Of a stretch of 51,421 nucleotides of DNA, positions 44,738-51,421 are shown piece after piece. Source of the DNA: Stenotrophomonas maltophilia (GTDB lineage: Bacteria; Pseudomonadota; Gammaproteobacteria; Xanthomonadales; Xanthomonadaceae). The notes under the pieces were generated by a model. That model had not been told where the DNA came from. It ran no database searches and worked only from the letters and a program-made list of their open reading frames with translations. Position 1 is the stretch's first letter; the number at the start of each line of letters is the position of its first letter. Both the position numbers and the translations under genes were made by a program. The DNA lies in NCBI RefSeq assembly GCF_004684085.1, contig NZ_SRHZ01000062.1, forward strand, positions 1-51,421, in the 5' to 3' direction.

Positions 44738-45337
44738 TTACGGGTACAGCAGGCGCTTGCTCCAACGCCCTTCGGCGCCGGCTTCATAACACCAGCGCTC
44801 GTGCAACCGGAACTGCGCGCCGTACCAGAACTCGATGCGGTCGGGCACCACGCGCAGGCCGCTCCAGCCGTCCGGGCGCGGCACGTCCTTGCCCTCGAAG
44901 CGGGCTTCGATCTCGGCAACGCGTGCCTCGAACTCTTCGCGCGTTGCCAGCGTCCTCGACTGCTGCGAAGCCCAGGCACCGACCTGGCTCATGCGCGGGC
45001 GGCTGGCGAAATAGGCGTCAGCCTCGGCGTCGGCCACCTGCTCCACGCGCCCTTCAATGCGCACCTGGATGCCGGCCTCGCGCAGGCTGCGCCACAGGAA
45101 CAGCAGCGCGGCCTGCGGATTGGCCTGCAGTTCCTGGCCCTTGTGGCTGTCCAGGTGGGTGTAAAAGACGAAACCACGTTCGTCGAAGGCCTTCAGCAGC
45201 ACGGTGCGTGCCGAGGGACGGCCCTGCGTATCGGCGGTGGCCACGGTCATTGCGTTCGGCTCGACCTCGCGGCTCTGTTTGGCCTCGTCGAACAGGCCGG
45301 CAAACGTGGACAGGGCTTCGGCGTACAGGTCGCTCAT
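44738..45337 (-). CDS. pdxH: Pyridoxamine/pyridoxine 5'-phosphate oxidase
   Basis: FMN enzyme of 199 residues that makes pyridoxal 5'-phosphate, the cofactor used by GcvP and others. It has the family FMN site [35 protein letters not shown], the [10 protein letters not shown] loop (usual family AWAS.QS), and the C-terminal [23 protein letters not shown] (canonical W...RL.P). Length is normal. It is divergent from the glycerate-kinase-like gene. The stop is followed nine bases later by a 41-codon ORF. Confidence 0.97.
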   Translation of the reverse strand: MSDLYAEALSTFAGLFDEAKQSREVEPNAMTVATADTQGRPSARTVLLKAFDERGFVFYTHLDSHKGQELQANPQAALLFLWRSLREAGIQVRIEGRVEQVADAEADAYFASRPRMSQVGAWASQQSRTLATREEFEARVAEIEARFEGKDVPRPDGWSGLRVVPDRIEFWYGAQFRLHERWCYEAGAEGRWSKRLLYP

Positions 45338-45365
45338 GATTGCGTTCTTCTCACACGGATTGGGC

Positions 45366-45371
45366 TATTGT
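45366..45371 (+). promoter_or_regulatory. Candidate -10 element of a leaderless transcript
   Basis: TATTGT ends seven bases before the ATG at 45378, and no Shine-Dalgarno lies before that ATG. Transcription would start at or next to the start codon. The same geometry occurs at 48275-48280. Confidence 0.35.
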
Positions 45372-45377
45372 GGCTGT

Positions 45378-46205
45378 ATGGCCGCTGCTGCGTATATGCC
45401 CCAGGTGAAAGGATTCCCCGAAACATTGGCCGAACAGGTGCTGGACGATGCACTGGGCAGCGGCGCAGCAGTTCCAGTATTGGCGATCAGCGGCCTGCAG
45501 GGGAGCGGCAAATCGACGCTGGCCGCGCAGGTGGTGGCCCGCGCCCAGGCACGCGGTCTGAACGCGGCCACGTTGTCGATCGACGATGTCTACCTCACCC
45601 GCGTGCAGCGCCAGCGACTGGCCCGCCAGGTGCACCCGCTGCTGATCACCCGCGGCCCGCCGGGCACCCATGACCTGCCGTTGGCCCACGCGGCGCTGGA
45701 CGCCGTGGCCGCACGCCAGCCCTTCGCGATGCCGCGCTTCGACAAGCTGGCCGACGAACGCCTGCCCGAAGCGCAATGGCCGCAGCTGCAGCAACCGCTG
45801 GACCTGCTGGTGTTCGAAGGTTGGTTCCTCGGCACGCCAGCGCAGGATGACGACTCGCTGGACAGCCCGCTGAACGCGCTGGAACGCGATGCCGACGGCG
45901 ATGGCCACTGGCGCCGCTGGTGCAACCAGGCGCTGGCCCGCGATTATCCGGCGTTGTGGCAGCGCTGCGATCGCCTATGGTTCCTGCAGCCACCGGATTT
46001 TTCGGTGGTGCCGCGCTGGCGCTGGCAGCAGGAGCAGAACCTGCAAGCGGCACAGCCGGGCCGGCACGGCATGAGCCGGCCGCAGCTGGAGCGCTTCGTG
46101 CAGTACTACGAACGGGTCAGCCGACAAGCGCTGCGCACCCTGCCCGGCCGCGCCGACCATGTGGTGGTGCTGGACGGTCAGCGGCAGGTACAGGACGTGC
46201 GCTGA
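45378..46205 (+). CDS. P-loop kinase, D-glycerate 3-kinase-like
   Basis: A 275-residue P-loop protein. Walker A is GLQGSGKS at residues 39-46, followed by the SIDDVYLTRVQRQRLAR segment and RGPPGTHDLPLAH, and then RFDKLADERLP and LDLLVFEGWFLG. These match the plant-type glycerate 3-kinase/YggC-like group, which phosphorylates D-glycerate, but the substrate is not proven here. The ATG at 45378 (MAAAAYMPQ) lacks a Shine-Dalgarno; an ATG at 45396 is also possible. It is divergent from pdxH. Confidence 0.82.
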   Translation: MAAAAYMPQVKGFPETLAEQVLDDALGSGAAVPVLAISGLQGSGKSTLAAQVVARAQARGLNAATLSIDDVYLTRVQRQRLARQVHPLLITRGPPGTHDLPLAHAALDAVAARQPFAMPRFDKLADERLPEAQWPQLQQPLDLLVFEGWFLGTPAQDDDSLDSPLNALERDADGDGHWRRWCNQALARDYPALWQRCDRLWFLQPPDFSVVPRWRWQQEQNLQAAQPGRHGMSRPQLERFVQYYERVSRQALRTLPGRADHVVVLDGQRQVQDVR

Positions 46206-46211
46206 GGGCGC

Positions 46212-46415
46212 CTATTCCACGAGGAAGGTCACGCGCAGATTGACCCGCCACTCGGTGATCTCACCGTTGCCATCGGTGACCACCTTGGTTTCGTTGATCC
46301 AGGCGCCCTGGATGCCCTTGACCGTCCCGGACACCTTCTTCAAGCCACTGCGTACGGCGTCCTCCACGCTCTTGGGCGAGGACGCGTTGATTTCGATGAC
46401 CTTGGCGACCGTCAT
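46212..46415 (-). CDS. Dodecin (flavin-binding) protein
   Basis: A 67-residue dodecin. It has the family core AKVIEINASSPKSVEDAVRSGLKKVSGTVKGIQGAWINETKVV, followed by the strand with the flavin-stacking Trp (TEWRVNLRVTF). Dodecins form hollow dodecamers that store and buffer flavins such as FMN or FAD. GGAG lies before the ATG at 46415. It ends six bases from the convergent kinase gene, and no terminator is seen between them. Confidence 0.92.
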   Translation of the reverse strand: MTVAKVIEINASSPKSVEDAVRSGLKKVSGTVKGIQGAWINETKVVTDGNGEITEWRVNLRVTFLVE

Positions 46416-46513
46416 GGCCTGTACTCCGGCTGGCGCGGGAGATCCCGCAGGAGCGTCCACCCTGACGTGAAGAACGTAAAGGCCAGGGCACGGAGGTGTT
46501 AGGATCAGAGGGC

Positions 46514-47056
46514 ATGAATCCTGCTCCGAACCTGATCCTGATCGGCCCGATGGGCGCCGGTAAAACCTGCATCGGCCGCCGCTTGGCCGAGCGCTTCACG
46601 CTGGACTTCGTCGATGTCGACCAGGCCATTGTCGATGCTGCAGGCGCCAGCATCCCAACCATTTTCGAGCACTCGGGCGAAACCGGCTTCCGCACCCATG
46701 AGCGCGAAGCCCTGGCGAGCGTGCTGGAAGGCCGCGGCCAGCTGGTCTCCACCGGGGGGGGCGCCGTACTCGATCCGGATAACCGTGCACTGATCGCCCG
46801 ACGCGGCTTCGTGGTCTACCTGCGGGTCAGCGTGGCCGAACAGCTGGAGCGCCTGGCCCGTGACAAGGGCCGGCCGCTGCTGCAGCGCCCGGACCGCGAA
46901 CAGGTGCTGCACGATCTGGCCGCACACCGCGACCCGCTGTACCGCGAGCTGGCCGACCTCACCCTCGATACCGACCCGTACACCGCTGCCGATGCGACCG
47001 CCCACCTGGTGGTCAAGCTGGCCACGCAATGGCAGCGCCAGGACCTGACCGAATGA
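46514..47056 (+). CDS. aroK: Shikimate kinase
   Basis: A 180-residue kinase that phosphorylates shikimate at the 3-hydroxyl in the chorismate pathway. Walker A is GPMGAGKT at 11-18, the shikimate site is DFVDVDQAI with the conserved Asp, then FRTHEREAL and [10 protein letters not shown]. It forms an operon with aroB; the aroB ATG overlaps the aroK stop (ATGA). The ATG at 46514 is preceded by AGAGGG. Confidence 0.97.
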   Translation: MNPAPNLILIGPMGAGKTCIGRRLAERFTLDFVDVDQAIVDAAGASIPTIFEHSGETGFRTHEREALASVLEGRGQLVSTGGGAVLDPDNRALIARRGFVVYLRVSVAEQLERLARDKGRPLLQRPDREQVLHDLAAHRDPLYRELADLTLDTDPYTAADATAHLVVKLATQWQRQDLTE

Positions 47057-48165
47057 CTTCCCCCGCCCTGTTGCAGGTTGCCGTTGGCGGCGACCGCCCC
47101 TACTCCATCACCATCGGCGCCGGTGCGCAGGCCGACGGCACCGCGCTGGCCTCGCATGTGCGTGGCCGCCACGTGCTTTTGCTCAGCGACAGCGAGGTGG
47201 CTCCGCGCTATCTGGCTGCCGTGAAGCAGACCCTGCTGGCCGCGCGCCCCGACCTGATCGTCGGCGAGCACGTGCTGGCCGCGGGCGAAGCCTCCAAGAC
47301 CCTGGCCGAATTCGGCCGCGCGATCGAAGCGCTGGCCGCGTTGGGCGCCACCCGCGATGCCTGCGTGTTCGCCCTGGGGGGCGGCGTGGTCGGTGATCTC
47401 GCCGGTTTTGCTGCGGCCTGCTGGATGCGCGGTGTGGACTGCGTGCAGCTGCCGACCACCCTGTTGGCGATGGTGGATTCGTCGGTGGGTGGCAAGACCG
47501 CGGTCGACATCCCAGCCGGCAAGAACCTGGTCGGCGCGTTCCATCCGCCGCGTGCGGTCATTGCCGATACCCGCGTGCTGGCCACCCTGCCGCCGCGCGA
47601 ACTGCGTGCCGGCCTGGCCGAAGTGGTGAAGTACGGCGCGCTGGGTGATGCCGTGTTCTTCGAATGGCTGCAGCAGCATGCCGATGCGCTGCTGGCCGGT
47701 GAGGATGTGGTACTGGCCGAAGCCATCGCGCGCAGTTGCCGGCACAAGGCCGCCATCGTCGAGCGCGATCCGTTCGAGAAGGGTGAGCGTGCCCTGCTCA
47801 ACCTGGGGCACACCTTCGGCCATGCCATCGAGACCGAACAGGGCTATTCGGCCCCGGGCCGCGATGCGCTGAACCATGGCGAGGCCGTGGCGGTGGGCAT
47901 GGTGCTGGCCGCGAAGCTGTCCACCGATCTCGGCCTGGCCGATGATGCCGACCGTGCTCGCCTGCAGGCGCTGCTGGAACGCCTCGGCCTGCCGGTGACG
48001 ATCCCGGCCGGGCTGGATCCGCAGGCCCTGCTTGGCCGGATGCGGTTGGACAAGAAGAACGTGGCTGGCCGCCTGCGCCTGGTGCTATGGCGCGGCATGG
48101 GCCGTGCCGAGGTGGTGCCGGACGTGGATGAAGCGGCGGTGCTGAAGGTGCTGGGCGCGGGCTGA
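47053..48165 (+). CDS. aroB: 3-dehydroquinate synthase
   Basis: Converts DAHP to 3-dehydroquinate, second step of the shikimate pathway, using NAD and Zn or Co. The 370-residue protein has [44 protein letters not shown], the metal-binding [11 protein letters not shown] and [10 protein letters not shown] motifs. The start overlaps the aroK stop by four bases, so the two are translationally coupled. Confidence 0.98.
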   Translation: MTSPALLQVAVGGDRPYSITIGAGAQADGTALASHVRGRHVLLLSDSEVAPRYLAAVKQTLLAARPDLIVGEHVLAAGEASKTLAEFGRAIEALAALGATRDACVFALGGGVVGDLAGFAAACWMRGVDCVQLPTTLLAMVDSSVGGKTAVDIPAGKNLVGAFHPPRAVIADTRVLATLPPRELRAGLAEVVKYGALGDAVFFEWLQQHADALLAGEDVVLAEAIARSCRHKAAIVERDPFEKGERALLNLGHTFGHAIETEQGYSAPGRDALNHGEAVAVGMVLAAKLSTDLGLADDADRARLQALLERLGLPVTIPAGLDPQALLGRMRLDKKNVAGRLRLVLWRGMGRAEVVPDVDEAAVLKVLGAG

Positions 48166-48180
48166 TCGTTTCCGCGTTCA

Positions 48181-48240
48181 CCGGGCATGGCCCGGCGCTA
48201 CCGGGGAGGTTTCATGAGGCTGCCGGCCAGCGGCCGGCAC
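48181..48240. repeat. SMAG repeat and a degenerate second copy
   Basis: A minus-oriented GCCGGGC-type copy (48181-48201) and a GCCGGCC-type palindrome (about 48221-48240) with a changed head lie between aroB and the WGR-like gene. Confidence 0.75.
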
Positions 48241-48274
48241 CATCGCGTTGCGGCCGGGGTCACCCTGGCCCCGC

Positions 48275-48280
48275 TACAAT
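48275..48280 (+). promoter_or_regulatory. Candidate -10 element of a leaderless transcript
   Basis: TACAAT ends eight bases before the ATG of the WGR-like gene and there is no Shine-Dalgarno. Transcription is predicted to begin at or beside the ATG. No convincing -35 is found. Confidence 0.5.
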
Positions 48281-48287
48281 CGGCACC

Positions 48288-48527
48288 ATGTACGTCTACC
48301 TGCAACATCCCGACGCCGGTGCGCAGGCACCGCGCTTCCTGCGCCTGAGCCTGCAGCCGGATCTGTTCGGCGGCTGGGAACTGCTGCGCGAGAGCGGCCG
48401 CGTCGGTGCGCGCTCGCAGCTGCGGCGCGAACTGTTCCTGCAGGCCGACGAAGCCCGCCACGCCTTCGAGAAGGTCCGCGATGCCGAACTGCATCGCGGC
48501 TTCCAGATCCTTTCGCACGGCGACTGA
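48288..48527 (+). CDS. Stand-alone WGR-domain-like protein
   Basis: A 79-residue protein that is little more than one WGR-like domain: YLQHPDAGAQAPRFLRLSLQPDLFGGWELLRESGRVGARSQ. The middle pattern PDLFGGWxLLRExGRxG is that of WGR domains, which bind DNA or RNA in PARP-like and bacterial proteins. But the hallmark W-G-R tryptophan is Ser here (ESGRVG). The remainder continues with an ARHAFEK region and an HRGFQI close. It lies 33 bp before hemE on the same strand, in a gap after aroB. No Shine-Dalgarno is seen, so a leaderless start is likely. Confidence 0.78.
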   Translation: MYVYLQHPDAGAQAPRFLRLSLQPDLFGGWELLRESGRVGARSQLRRELFLQADEARHAFEKVRDAELHRGFQILSHGD

Positions 48528-48560
48528 CGCCGCTGCCCTCTTGTCCAAGGAATGCCCATC

Positions 48561-49634
48561 GTGACCAGCCCTCTCCGCAACGATCGCCTGCTGCGCGCCC
48601 TGCGCCGCGAACCGGTGGACTGCACCCCTGTCTGGCTGATGCGCCAGGCCGGCCGCTATCTGCCGGAGTACCGCGCGACCCGGGCCAAGGCCGGCAGCTT
48701 CCTGGCCATGGCCAAGAATCCGGAGATCGCCTGCGAGGTCACCCTGCAGCCGCTGCGCCGCTTCCCTCTGGACGCGGCCATCCTGTTCTCGGACATCCTC
48801 ACCATTCCCGACGCAATGGGCCTGGAGCTGTACTTCGTCGAAGGCGAAGGCCCGAAGTTCCGCCACCCGGTGCGTGATGAAGCGGCCATCGCCAAGCTGG
48901 CGGTGCCGGACATGGAACAGGACCTGGGCTATGTGATGGACGCGGTGCGCCTGATCCGCCGCGAGCTGGACGGCCAGGTGCCGCTGATCGGCTTCTCCGG
49001 CAGCCCGTGGACGCTGGCCTGCTACATGGTGGAAGGCGGCGGCAGCAAGGATTTCGCGCGCATCAAGGCGATGGCGCTGAACCACCCGCAGGCCCTGCAC
49101 CGCCTGCTGGAGGTCACCACCGAAGCGGTGATCGCCTACCTCGGCGCGCAGCGCGCGGCCGGTGCGCAGGCGCTGCAGGTGTTCGATACCTGGGGTGGCG
49201 TGCTCTCACCGTCGATGTACCGCGAGTTCTCGCTGCGCTATCTGCAGCGCATTGCCGAAGGCCTGGAGCGCGGCGAAGGCAGCGAGCGCACGCCGCTGAT
49301 CCTGTTCGGCAAGGGCACCGGCCTGCATCTGGAAGCGCTGTCGCAGACCGGCGCCGATGCGCTGGGCCTGGACTGGACCCTGGACCTGGACGAAGCGCTG
49401 CGCCGCACCGGTGGGCGCGTCGCCCTGCAGGGCAACCTCGACCCGACCACGCTGTACGCCTCGCCGGATGCGATCGCGGCTGCCGCAGCCCGTGTGCTCG
49501 ACACCTATGCCGCCGGCAACGGTGGTTCGCGCGAGGGCCATGTGTTCAACCTCGGCCACGGCATGTCGCCGGACATGGACCCGGCACACGTGCAGGTGTT
49601 GGTTGACGCGGTGCACGCGCACAGCCAGCGCTGA
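48561..49634 (+). CDS. hemE: Uroporphyrinogen decarboxylase
   Basis: Decarboxylates uroporphyrinogen III to coproporphyrinogen III in haem synthesis. The 357-residue protein has the family opening [50 protein letters not shown], and the C-terminal [14 protein letters not shown]. The GTG at 48561 was preferred to the ATG at 48552 because AAGGA ends nine bases before it, whereas it abuts the ATG; the family start MTxxLxNDR also agrees with the GTG. Confidence 0.97.
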   Translation: MTSPLRNDRLLRALRREPVDCTPVWLMRQAGRYLPEYRATRAKAGSFLAMAKNPEIACEVTLQPLRRFPLDAAILFSDILTIPDAMGLELYFVEGEGPKFRHPVRDEAAIAKLAVPDMEQDLGYVMDAVRLIRRELDGQVPLIGFSGSPWTLACYMVEGGGSKDFARIKAMALNHPQALHRLLEVTTEAVIAYLGAQRAAGAQALQVFDTWGGVLSPSMYREFSLRYLQRIAEGLERGEGSERTPLILFGKGTGLHLEALSQTGADALGLDWTLDLDEALRRTGGRVALQGNLDPTTLYASPDAIAAAAARVLDTYAAGNGGSREGHVFNLGHGMSPDMDPAHVQVLVDAVHAHSQR

Positions 49635-49652
49635 ACACTGCGCATGCGGTTG

Positions 49653-49674
49653 CGGCGCGATGTTGATCGCGCCG
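49653..49674 (+). terminator. Hairpin after hemE
   Basis: A perfect 9-bp stem (CGGCGCGAT, loop GTTG, ATCGCGCCG) lies 18 bases after the hemE stop. No T-run follows. Confidence 0.5.
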
Positions 49675-49726
49675 TGACCCGCAGTGCGCGATCATGGCCT
49701 CCCCCACGCTGCACCGGCCGCACCCC

Positions 49727-51136
49727 ATGTCCACATCGCCATCGACCTACACCCGCCAGCGCCCCCTGCTGTGGCTGGTTTCGTTGGCGATCTTCATGCA
49801 GATGCTGGACTCGACCATCGTCAACACGGCCTTGCCGGCGATGGCAGCCAGCCTGGGCGAGAGCCCGCTGCAGATGCAGTCGGTGGTGTTCAGCTACGCG
49901 CTGGCGGTGGCTACCTTCATCCCCGCCTCCGGCTGGATCGCTGACCGCTACGGCACCCGCCGCACCTTCCTGGTGGCGATCATCCTGTTCACCCTCGGCT
50001 CGCTGGCCTGCGCGCTGGCCCAGCACCTGCACCAGCTGGTCGGTGCGCGCGTGCTGCAGGGCATCGGCGGTGCGATGCTGCTGCCGGTCGGTCGCCTGGC
50101 GGTGATGCGTTCGGTGCCGCGCGAGGATTTCCTGCGCGCGATGAGCTTCATCGCCATCCCCGCGCTGGTCGGCCCGCTGATCGGCCCGACGCTGGGCGGC
50201 TGGCTGGTCGAGATCGCGTCGTGGCACTGGGTGTTCCTGATCAACCTGCCGATCGGCGTGATCGGTTTCATCGCCGCCATGAAGATCATGCCCGACCACT
50301 ACGCCAGCCATCGCACCCGTTTCGACCTGCGTGGCTACATCATGCTGGCCTTCGCGATGGTGGTGCTGTCGCTGGCGCTGGACGGCATCTCCGGGCTCGG
50401 CACGCCACATGCGCTGGTGATGCTGATGACCGTGGCCGGCCTGGCGGCGCTGGTGGGTTACTGGCTGCACGCCGCCAACTCCACCGCGCCGTTGTTCTCG
50501 CTGGCCCTGTTCCGTGTGCCCAGCTACCGCATCGGCATCCTCGGCAACCTGTTCTCGCGTATCGGCAGCAGCGCCATGCCGATGCTGATCCCGCTGCTGC
50601 TGCAGGTCGGCCTGGGCCTGGGGCCAATGAACGCCGGCCTGATGATGGTGCCGGTGGCGGCCGCAGGCATGGTGTCGAAGAAGCTGGCCGTGAAACTGGT
50701 CGAGCGCTACGGCTACCGCCGCGTGCTGATGGTCAACACCGTGCTGGTGGGCCTGGCGATGGCCAGCTTCATCCTGATGACACCCGGCCAGCACCTGGCC
50801 TGGCGCCTGCTGCAGCTGGCCTTCTTTGGTGCGGTCAACTCGCTGCAGTTCACCGTGATGAACACCGTGACCCTGCGTGATCTGGACCGCGAGTTCGCCA
50901 GTTCTGGCAACAGCCTGCTGTCGATGGTGATGATGCTCGCCGCCGGTTTCGGTGCCGCGGCCGCCGGCAGCCTGCTGGCCGCGTTCGGCAATCACCTGGA
51001 CAGCAACAGCGCGACTGCGGCGCTGCATGCAACGTTCCTGTGCGTGGGCGCGATCACCCTGACCTCGACGATGATCTTCTGGCAGCTGCCAGATACCAAG
51101 CCGGAGCCACGGCAGGTCGAGCACGTAGCGGAGTGA
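49727..51136 (+). CDS. MdtD-like MFS multidrug exporter (DHA2 family)
   Basis: A 469-residue, 14-helix-type drug/proton antiporter at the inner membrane. It closely follows E. coli MdtD in order of motifs: FMQMLDSTIVNTALPAMAASLGESPLQMQ, GWIADRYGTRRTFL, RVLQGIGGAMLLPVGRLAVM and RIGSSAMPMLIPLLLQVGLGLGP. The mdtABC genes and baeSR that accompany MdtD in E. coli are not in this window. Two starts are possible, 49694 and 49727; the second gives the more usual N-terminus. A role in drug export is not proven. Confidence 0.9.
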   Translation: MSTSPSTYTRQRPLLWLVSLAIFMQMLDSTIVNTALPAMAASLGESPLQMQSVVFSYALAVATFIPASGWIADRYGTRRTFLVAIILFTLGSLACALAQHLHQLVGARVLQGIGGAMLLPVGRLAVMRSVPREDFLRAMSFIAIPALVGPLIGPTLGGWLVEIASWHWVFLINLPIGVIGFIAAMKIMPDHYASHRTRFDLRGYIMLAFAMVVLSLALDGISGLGTPHALVMLMTVAGLAALVGYWLHAANSTAPLFSLALFRVPSYRIGILGNLFSRIGSSAMPMLIPLLLQVGLGLGPMNAGLMMVPVAAAGMVSKKLAVKLVERYGYRRVLMVNTVLVGLAMASFILMTPGQHLAWRLLQLAFFGAVNSLQFTVMNTVTLRDLDREFASSGNSLLSMVMMLAAGFGAAAAGSLLAAFGNHLDSNSATAALHATFLCVGAITLTSTMIFWQLPDTKPEPRQVEHVAE

Positions 51137-51168
51137 GGGGGTTCGGCAGGGCTGCGCCCTGCACCCGC

Positions 51169-51329
51169 GGTAGTGCCGGCCGCTGGCCGGCAACAGCAAC
51201 AGCAGCGGGTATTCCGTGGGATCGCGGGGCGGTGCGGTGTCTGGTAGATCCACGCCATGCGTGGATGCTTTTCTCGGTTCGAAATATTCGATTTCAATGG
51301 ACGTTCATCCACGCATGGCGTGGATCTAC
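51169..51329. repeat. SMAG repeats downstream of the MFS gene
   Basis: A plus GCCGGCC-type copy (51169-51193), then an inverted pair of ATCCACGC-type copies (plus 51244-51267, minus 51306-51329). No gene in 51137-51421. Confidence 0.85.
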
Positions 51330-51352
51330 TGCAGATCGCAGAATTCTGTCGA

Positions 51353-51421
51353 AGGCGGGGTGGGTCCGGTTGCGGGAGTGTCCGCGGCATGGATGCCGCG
51401 GCCAAGCCCCCATGGACGGGT
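51353..51421. repeat. Large palindromic element, copy 2 (cut by the window end)
   Basis: The left arm is nearly identical to 1-24. The internal hairpin (51383-51400: CGCGGCA, loop TGGA, TGCCGCG) keeps the loop and A-T closing pair of copy 1 while the stem changes. The right arm lies outside the window. Confidence 0.75.

Overview
The window is high-GC chromosomal DNA of a gammaproteobacterium of the family Xanthomonadaceae, almost certainly the Stenotrophomonas maltophilia group. The main evidence is the many short GTAG-headed palindromes of the SMAG type (Stenotrophomonas maltophilia GTAG, a REP-like family) lying singly or in inverted pairs between genes. The gene content agrees: an M2 (ACE-like) peptidase, hflKC next to purA, and a sigma-54-controlled methylcitrate cluster. 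No transposase, integrase, phage gene, tRNA, rRNA or CRISPR array was seen. This is ordinary core chromosome with local accessory touches.

Layout. 1-103 is a roughly 100-bp palindromic element; a second copy starts at 51353 and runs off the window. 259-5073 holds a lipoprotein M2 peptidase, a small unknown gene, a siderophore-interacting reductase and a Bcr/CflA exporter. 5286-8405 is a stand-alone gcvP behind a tandem glycine riboswitch. 8575-13478 holds a VOC protein, an amino-acid permease with a PAS-AraC regulator, an H1-tailed basic protein, an alpha/beta hydrolase and two small envelope proteins. 13563-18171 holds a chemoreceptor, an L,D-transpeptidase/M23 peptidase operon and a membrane protein whose 3' end overlaps that operon. 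18333-22300 is hflK-hflC-DUF2065 followed by purA. 22454-26249 holds an AcuI-type reductase, a CheY-like regulator, cbpA, a Prx5 peroxiredoxin and a ferritin-like protein. 26367-33705 is the alpha-2-macroglobulin/pbpC pair.

33881-43888 is the methylcitrate (propionate) region. prpR is divergent from prpB-prpC-acnD, followed by a ParD/ParE toxin-antitoxin pair, prpF and prpD. The prpR/prpB gap contains a good sigma-54 promoter and four TGAAACA direct repeats, which fits control by PrpR with propionyl-CoA-derived 2-methylcitrate as the likely signal. Both dehydration routes (AcnD+PrpF and PrpD) are encoded. 43988-51136 holds DoxX, a 41-codon ORF, pdxH, a glycerate-kinase-like P-loop protein, dodecin, aroK-aroB, a very small WGR-like protein, hemE and an MdtD-like exporter.

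The observations most worth following up are: the toxin-antitoxin module embedded in the methylcitrate cluster with its own palindrome; SMAG repeats whose GTAG supplies the TAG stop codon of two reading frames; the large palindromic element with one compensated stem change between its two copies; and the stand-alone WGR-like protein that lacks the family tryptophan and looks leaderless. All assignments are from reading the sequence; no database search was possible.
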